The notes under the pieces: model-generated | What the model was told of the DNA's origin: nothing | Databases searched by the model: none | Seen by the model: the letters and a program-made list of their open reading frames with translations, nothing else | Assembly: GCF_001660705.2 (NCBI RefSeq) | Contig: NZ_LYBV02000001.1 | Location: 186,001-250,000, forward strand | DNA length: 64,000 nt | Direction: 5' to 3' | Source of the DNA: Saccharicrinis aurantiacus | GTDB lineage: Bacteria > Bacteroidota > Bacteroidia > Bacteroidales > Marinilabiliaceae | Part shown: positions 60,679 to 64,000 of the stretch, piece after piece | Layout of the letters: each line of letters opens with the position of its first letter | Position numbering within the stretch: position 1 is the first letter of the stretch | Program-made: the position numbers and the translations under genes

Positions 60679-62874
60679 TTAAATAATAAGCAAACCAGCC
60701 TCTCTTAATTTTTCGAAAGCCTCACTTTCCCAAAACAGGTCAAAGTCGCCAATTTCTTTATTAATATATGAATCTTCAAATTCCCCAAAGGTAATTTTTT
60801 TTCCAAGCAATAATTCGTCAATGAGTTGTATAATCCATTGGCCTAATTTCTCATTTACGCTAAATATAAGAGTTTCTTTTTTTGTGAAAATACTTAGTTT
60901 TAGCAGTGTTATGTTCTTTCCTTTTTTATTCTTCTTATTATATCTATTAGCAGTACATTTACCACCAAGCCATATTATTTTTTTATTGGGACTAAGTTCC
61001 TCGCCTTCGTAATTTTCAATGGATGAGTAAATATAGTCTTTACTTATACTTGCGTTAGGAACCTTAAAATCGAACCATTCTTGCAAAGGGAGATCAAAGC
61101 CTACATCATGCATATAATTAAATAAAGATTTTTTTAACCCTTCACTAAACATCTTATGTTTTGCTCCTTCTGGGTCAGTGTGATAAAGGTCGTTATTTGC
61201 AAAAGAGTTCGTTTCTTCTTGATCAATACTTACCATGAAACGATCAGGGTTTTTACCCACAGGACTGTGACATGTCATGGCAAATTGATGCCAAAATCCG
61301 GATTGCACAATATTAGCCTCAAAGCATTGACGGACAATTTCTAATGAGTCAATCGTTTCTTGCTCGGTTTGCGTTGGGAATCCATACATCAGGTAGGTGT
61401 GAACCATAATTCCGGATAGCGTAAAATTATTACATACCACAGCAACTTTACTTACACTTACCCCTTTGTTAATAAGTGATAGAATTCTATCGGAAGCAAC
61501 CTCCATTCCTCCTGATACCGCTATGCATCCCGATGCCTTTAATAATTTGCAAACATCCTCTGTGAAAGAACTCTCAAACCTAACATTGGTCCACCAAGTA
61601 ACTGATAATTTACGTTTAATAATTTCTTGGGCCAAGGCAATCATAAGAGCAGGAGGAGCAGCTTCATCGGTAAAATGAAATCCCGTTTCACCAGTTTGCT
61701 TAATCATTTCCTCCATTCTATCGCATAATACTTTTGCTGTAGATGGTTCAAAGCGTTTGATGTAATCTAAAGTTGTATCACAAAAAGTACACCTGCCCCA
61801 ATAGCAACCATGCGCCATCGTTAGTTTGTTCCACCTTCCATCGCTCCACAAACTATGCATTGGGTTTGTAATCTCAATTACTGATAAGTAATCTTTTATA
61901 GATAAGCCTTCGTAACAAGGTGTTATGGCTTCTCGCTGCGAAATGTCTTTAGTATCTGAGGCATCAATATATTCTATAGACTTACCTTTTAATATCAAAG
62001 TTCTTTTTAATTGATTAATAGGTCTATTCCCCTCGATGTGTTCAATCAAATTGATTAGTGGAGCTTCTCCATCATCCAAAGTTATAAAATCGATAAACTC
62101 AAATAAGCGTATATCTTGTATTTGCCTAAGTTCTGTATTTGGGTACCCTCCACCGATACTAATTTTAATTTCAGGATAATGAGTCTTTATAAATTGACTA
62201 CACTTTAGTGCAGAAAACAGGTTGCCAGGGAAGGGAATAGAAAAGCCTATAAGTTGTGGTTTTTCACGCTCTATTATAGATTGAAGTATCTCTAACTGTA
62301 AACTAATGATTGGAGTGTTGTCACTTATCAATTCGTCATATATAGGATCGAATGATGCTGCAGCAGAGCTTATTCTTTCTGCATATCTGCTAAAACCAAA
62401 ATGCGGATCAATAGCTTCAATTATAAAATCAGATAAATCTTCAAGAAAGAGTGTGGATAAGTGCTTGGCTTTATCAATTATACCCATGGCTCCAAAAGCC
62501 CATTCAATATCTTCTTGCGTATTAAATCTACTCGCTTCGGGTAAAAAATTACGACTACATATAGTATGGGCTAAGGTGTTATTTTTACCTTGTAAGAATT
62601 GGATTACCGCATCAATACAGCCAATGTAGTCATCTTGTAGTGCTATTATTCTATTTGTGTTAGCAGTATAGGATTGCTCCTTATTTGAGGCAATATTAAA
62701 AAGAGACTCTAATTTTTCGGCAGAAAATATTTGCAGAATAAGGTCTATTCCTAAATCTACCTGAGAACAAAGCTTGCCAATTTTGTTAAGGTAACCTTTT
62801 AGGTATGTTGTTGCAGGATAGGGAGTATTCAGTTGTGTAAAAGGTGGAGTGATTAATAAAGTTTTTGCCTGCAT
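60679..62874 (-). CDS. B12-binding-type radical SAM protein of unknown function
   Basis: Cytoplasmic iron-sulfur enzyme of 731 residues. Residues about 1-290 resemble a cobalamin-binding-type domain (LITPPFTQLNTPYPATTYLKGYL, PQLIGFSIPFPGNLFSALKCSQFI, ISIGGGYPN, FEFIDFITLDDGEAPLINLI). The DxHxxG motif for base-off cobalamin is not evident. The radical SAM barrel (about 345-560) carries Cys357, Cys362 and Cys365 in HGCYWGRCTFCD, a Cx4Cx2C spacing instead of the common Cx3Cx2C. GGMEVASDRILSLINKG and YGFPTQTEQETIDSLEIVR are typical later motifs. The C-terminal 170 residues are unassigned. It stands alone, with no precursor-peptide gene nearby. Substrate unknown. Confidence 0.82.
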   Translation of the reverse strand: MQAKTLLITPPFTQLNTPYPATTYLKGYLNKIGKLCSQVDLGIDLILQIFSAEKLESLFNIASNKEQSYTANTNRIIALQDDYIGCIDAVIQFLQGKNNTLAHTICSRNFLPEASRFNTQEDIEWAFGAMGIIDKAKHLSTLFLEDLSDFIIEAIDPHFGFSRYAERISSAAASFDPIYDELISDNTPIISLQLEILQSIIEREKPQLIGFSIPFPGNLFSALKCSQFIKTHYPEIKISIGGGYPNTELRQIQDIRLFEFIDFITLDDGEAPLINLIEHIEGNRPINQLKRTLILKGKSIEYIDASDTKDISQREAITPCYEGLSIKDYLSVIEITNPMHSLWSDGRWNKLTMAHGCYWGRCTFCDTTLDYIKRFEPSTAKVLCDRMEEMIKQTGETGFHFTDEAAPPALMIALAQEIIKRKLSVTWWTNVRFESSFTEDVCKLLKASGCIAVSGGMEVASDRILSLINKGVSVSKVAVVCNNFTLSGIMVHTYLMYGFPTQTEQETIDSLEIVRQCFEANIVQSGFWHQFAMTCHSPVGKNPDRFMVSIDQEETNSFANNDLYHTDPEGAKHKMFSEGLKKSLFNYMHDVGFDLPLQEWFDFKVPNASISKDYIYSSIENYEGEELSPNKKIIWLGGKCTANRYNKKNKKGKNITLLKLSIFTKKETLIFSVNEKLGQWIIQLIDELLLGKKITFGEFEDSYINKEIGDFDLFWESEAFEKLREAGLLII

Positions 62875-63195
62875 TATCTATGGTTTTTTATAAATTACAA
62901 AAGTATGAAATTGTAACGAGTTTATTAAGGCTTAATAATCTGAATTACTTTTATTATCCGAGCCAATTAATAATATCAATACGAAGCGATGATTGATTTA
63001 TATGTTAAATGTAGATTAAGAATTGTAATACTTATTTATTAGCTTTGGGGTTTAATTGCTTAATGTCAATCATATAATAATATAGGATTTCTTATTAACA
63101 GAATGCTTATTTGAAATACTCAATAAAAGGAATGATATTTGAGTAATTACTATTACGCTACAGAAACATTTTATTCACTACTATACTAAGGTTTT
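62875..63195. other. Divergent intergenic region, nothing specific recognised
   Basis: These 321 bp of AT-rich DNA separate the radical SAM gene and the efflux-adaptor gene, which are transcribed away from each other. Promoters of both should lie here. No hairpin, repeat or consensus element stood out. Confidence 0.4.
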
Positions 63196-64000
63196 ATGCT
63201 TATAAAACACACAATTAGCAAGGCAGGGGTAATATTTACCTTATTATTACTAATTATTTCCTGTAAAGAATTGCCTGAGAAAGCACCAGTTGTGCGTATT
63301 GATTCACCCGAAGTTCGGAATGTTGAACTTTATGGAGAGTACGTTGGAAGGGTACGCGCATTTAAACATGTTGAGGTTAGAGCCCGTGTTGAGGGTTTCT
63401 TGGAAAAAAGGTTGTTCGAAGAGGGAGGACGAGTAGAGGAAGGAGAGCTTCTATTTGAAATTGATCCTACCATGTACAGAGCAAAGCTCAATGAGGCAAA
63501 AGCAAAATTAAAGCAAGCACATGCAGCTAGGGCTAAGTCTGAAAGGGATGTACAGCGATTAAGACCATTATACGAAAAAAATGCAGCCAGTCAGCTCGAT
63601 CTTGATAACGCGGTATCTTCTTTAGAATCAGAAGAAGCCAATATTGCCATTAGTGAAGCCAATGTTGCTCAGGCTGAGCTTCAATTGAGTTTTACTGCAG
63701 TGCGTTCTCCTTTAACCGGAAGAGTAGGAGAGAGGAAGGCTGATATTGGAGCTTTAGTAGGAGGTTCTGGTATTTCCTTATTAACAACAGTTTTTCAGAC
63801 GGATACAGTTGCTGTTTTGTTTAGTTTAACTGCTTTAGATTACCTGCGAAGTAAAGAACGTAATGTAAATTTATCACAATTGGATACCACTAAAAAGTGG
63901 AAACCTACCATAGAAGTAACATTGGCTGATAATACGGTTTATCCGATTAAGGGTATTGTAGACTTTACAAATCCTGAAGTAGATACTAAAACGGGTACTT
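63196..64000 (+). CDS. RND efflux periplasmic adaptor (AcrA/MexA family), truncated by window edge
   Basis: N-terminal 268 residues of a membrane-fusion protein that links an inner-membrane RND pump to an outer-membrane channel. The leader MLIKHTISKAGVIFTLLLLIISC ends in a lipobox Cys, so it is a lipoprotein. The first lipoyl half-motif (VEVRARVEGFLEKRLFEEGGRVEEGELLFEIDPTMYRAKL, about 55-95), the alpha-hairpin (about 96-165; AKLKQAHAARAKSERDVQRLRPLYEKNAAS) and the second lipoyl half (LSFTAVRSPLTGRVGERKADIGALVG, about 172-197) are all present. The beta-barrel domain is cut by the end of the window. The RND pump gene is expected just beyond it. Antibiotic or bile-like substrates cannot be specified. 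Confidence 0.93.
   Translation, partial: MLIKHTISKAGVIFTLLLLIISCKELPEKAPVVRIDSPEVRNVELYGEYVGRVRAFKHVEVRARVEGFLEKRLFEEGGRVEEGELLFEIDPTMYRAKLNEAKAKLKQAHAARAKSERDVQRLRPLYEKNAASQLDLDNAVSSLESEEANIAISEANVAQAELQLSFTAVRSPLTGRVGERKADIGALVGGSGISLLTTVFQTDTVAVLFSLTALDYLRSKERNVNLSQLDTTKKWKPTIEVTLADNTVYPIKGIVDFTNPEVDTKTGT

Overview
This 64-kb window comes from a low-GC, AT-rich chromosome of the phylum Bacteroidota. The evidence is a short RpoD-type sigma factor with a basic-rich Rho, T9SS C-terminal sorting tails on secreted enzymes, CarbopepD-type plug extensions on TonB receptors, lipoproteins with short lipoboxes, and TAnnTTTG-type -7 promoter elements. Sulfatase, GH2, GH13 and GH20 enzymes and two TonB systems suggest a marine or sediment polysaccharide degrader, perhaps a Marinilabiliales-like bacterium. 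That placement is inference. No rRNA, tRNA, CRISPR array, integrase or transposase gene was seen.

Layout. 1-3.1 kb: housekeeping genes (rho, truncated by the window edge; rpoD; rpe). 3.1-8.3 kb: a sulfatase, a GT4 glycosyltransferase, an aquaglyceroporin and a lactonase-fold beta-propeller. 8.4-16.2 kb: a starch locus with an 1854-residue secreted amylase carrying two different GH13 catalytic domains, starch-binding modules and a T9SS tail. Upstream of it lies a membrane-spanning AraC-type regulator whose periplasmic part looks like two starch/glycogen-binding domains. 16.3-21.8 kb: an IclR regulator, then an accessory segment with three non-core genes. This segment has two 157-bp direct repeats and inverted core-like heptamers that recall integron attC sites, and it ends in an eight-unit 41-bp minisatellite.

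21.8-37.6 kb: the most unusual locus. A nine-gene minus-strand operon encodes a RhaT-family transporter, two solute-binding proteins that lack signal peptides and permeases, two type III CoA-transferases, a Gfo/Idh oxidoreductase, a medium-chain alcohol dehydrogenase, a KduD-like SDR and a MaoC-like hydratase. It is divergent from a secreted Asp-box propeller protein and a GH2 glycosidase, with a perfect operator-like palindrome between them. I infer a pathway that takes in a sugar released by the GH2 enzyme, oxidises it and processes it as a CoA thioester. The substrate is unknown. The downstream half of the operon is littered with palindromic repeats and carries a partial tandem duplication of a gene end.

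38-44.4 kb: a TonB receptor, two lipoproteins and a beta-propeller phytase, probably for organic phosphate scavenging. 44.9-50 kb: a TonB receptor, a DUF4374 lipoprotein and a PepSY membrane protein, probably for iron-siderophore uptake. 50-58.6 kb: an outer-membrane barrel, a SIMPL-domain protein, a BCCT transporter, an AGCS symporter with a large insert and a pair of small paralogous proteins. 58.6-64 kb: a GH20 hexosaminidase, a B12-type radical SAM protein and the start of an RND efflux adaptor.
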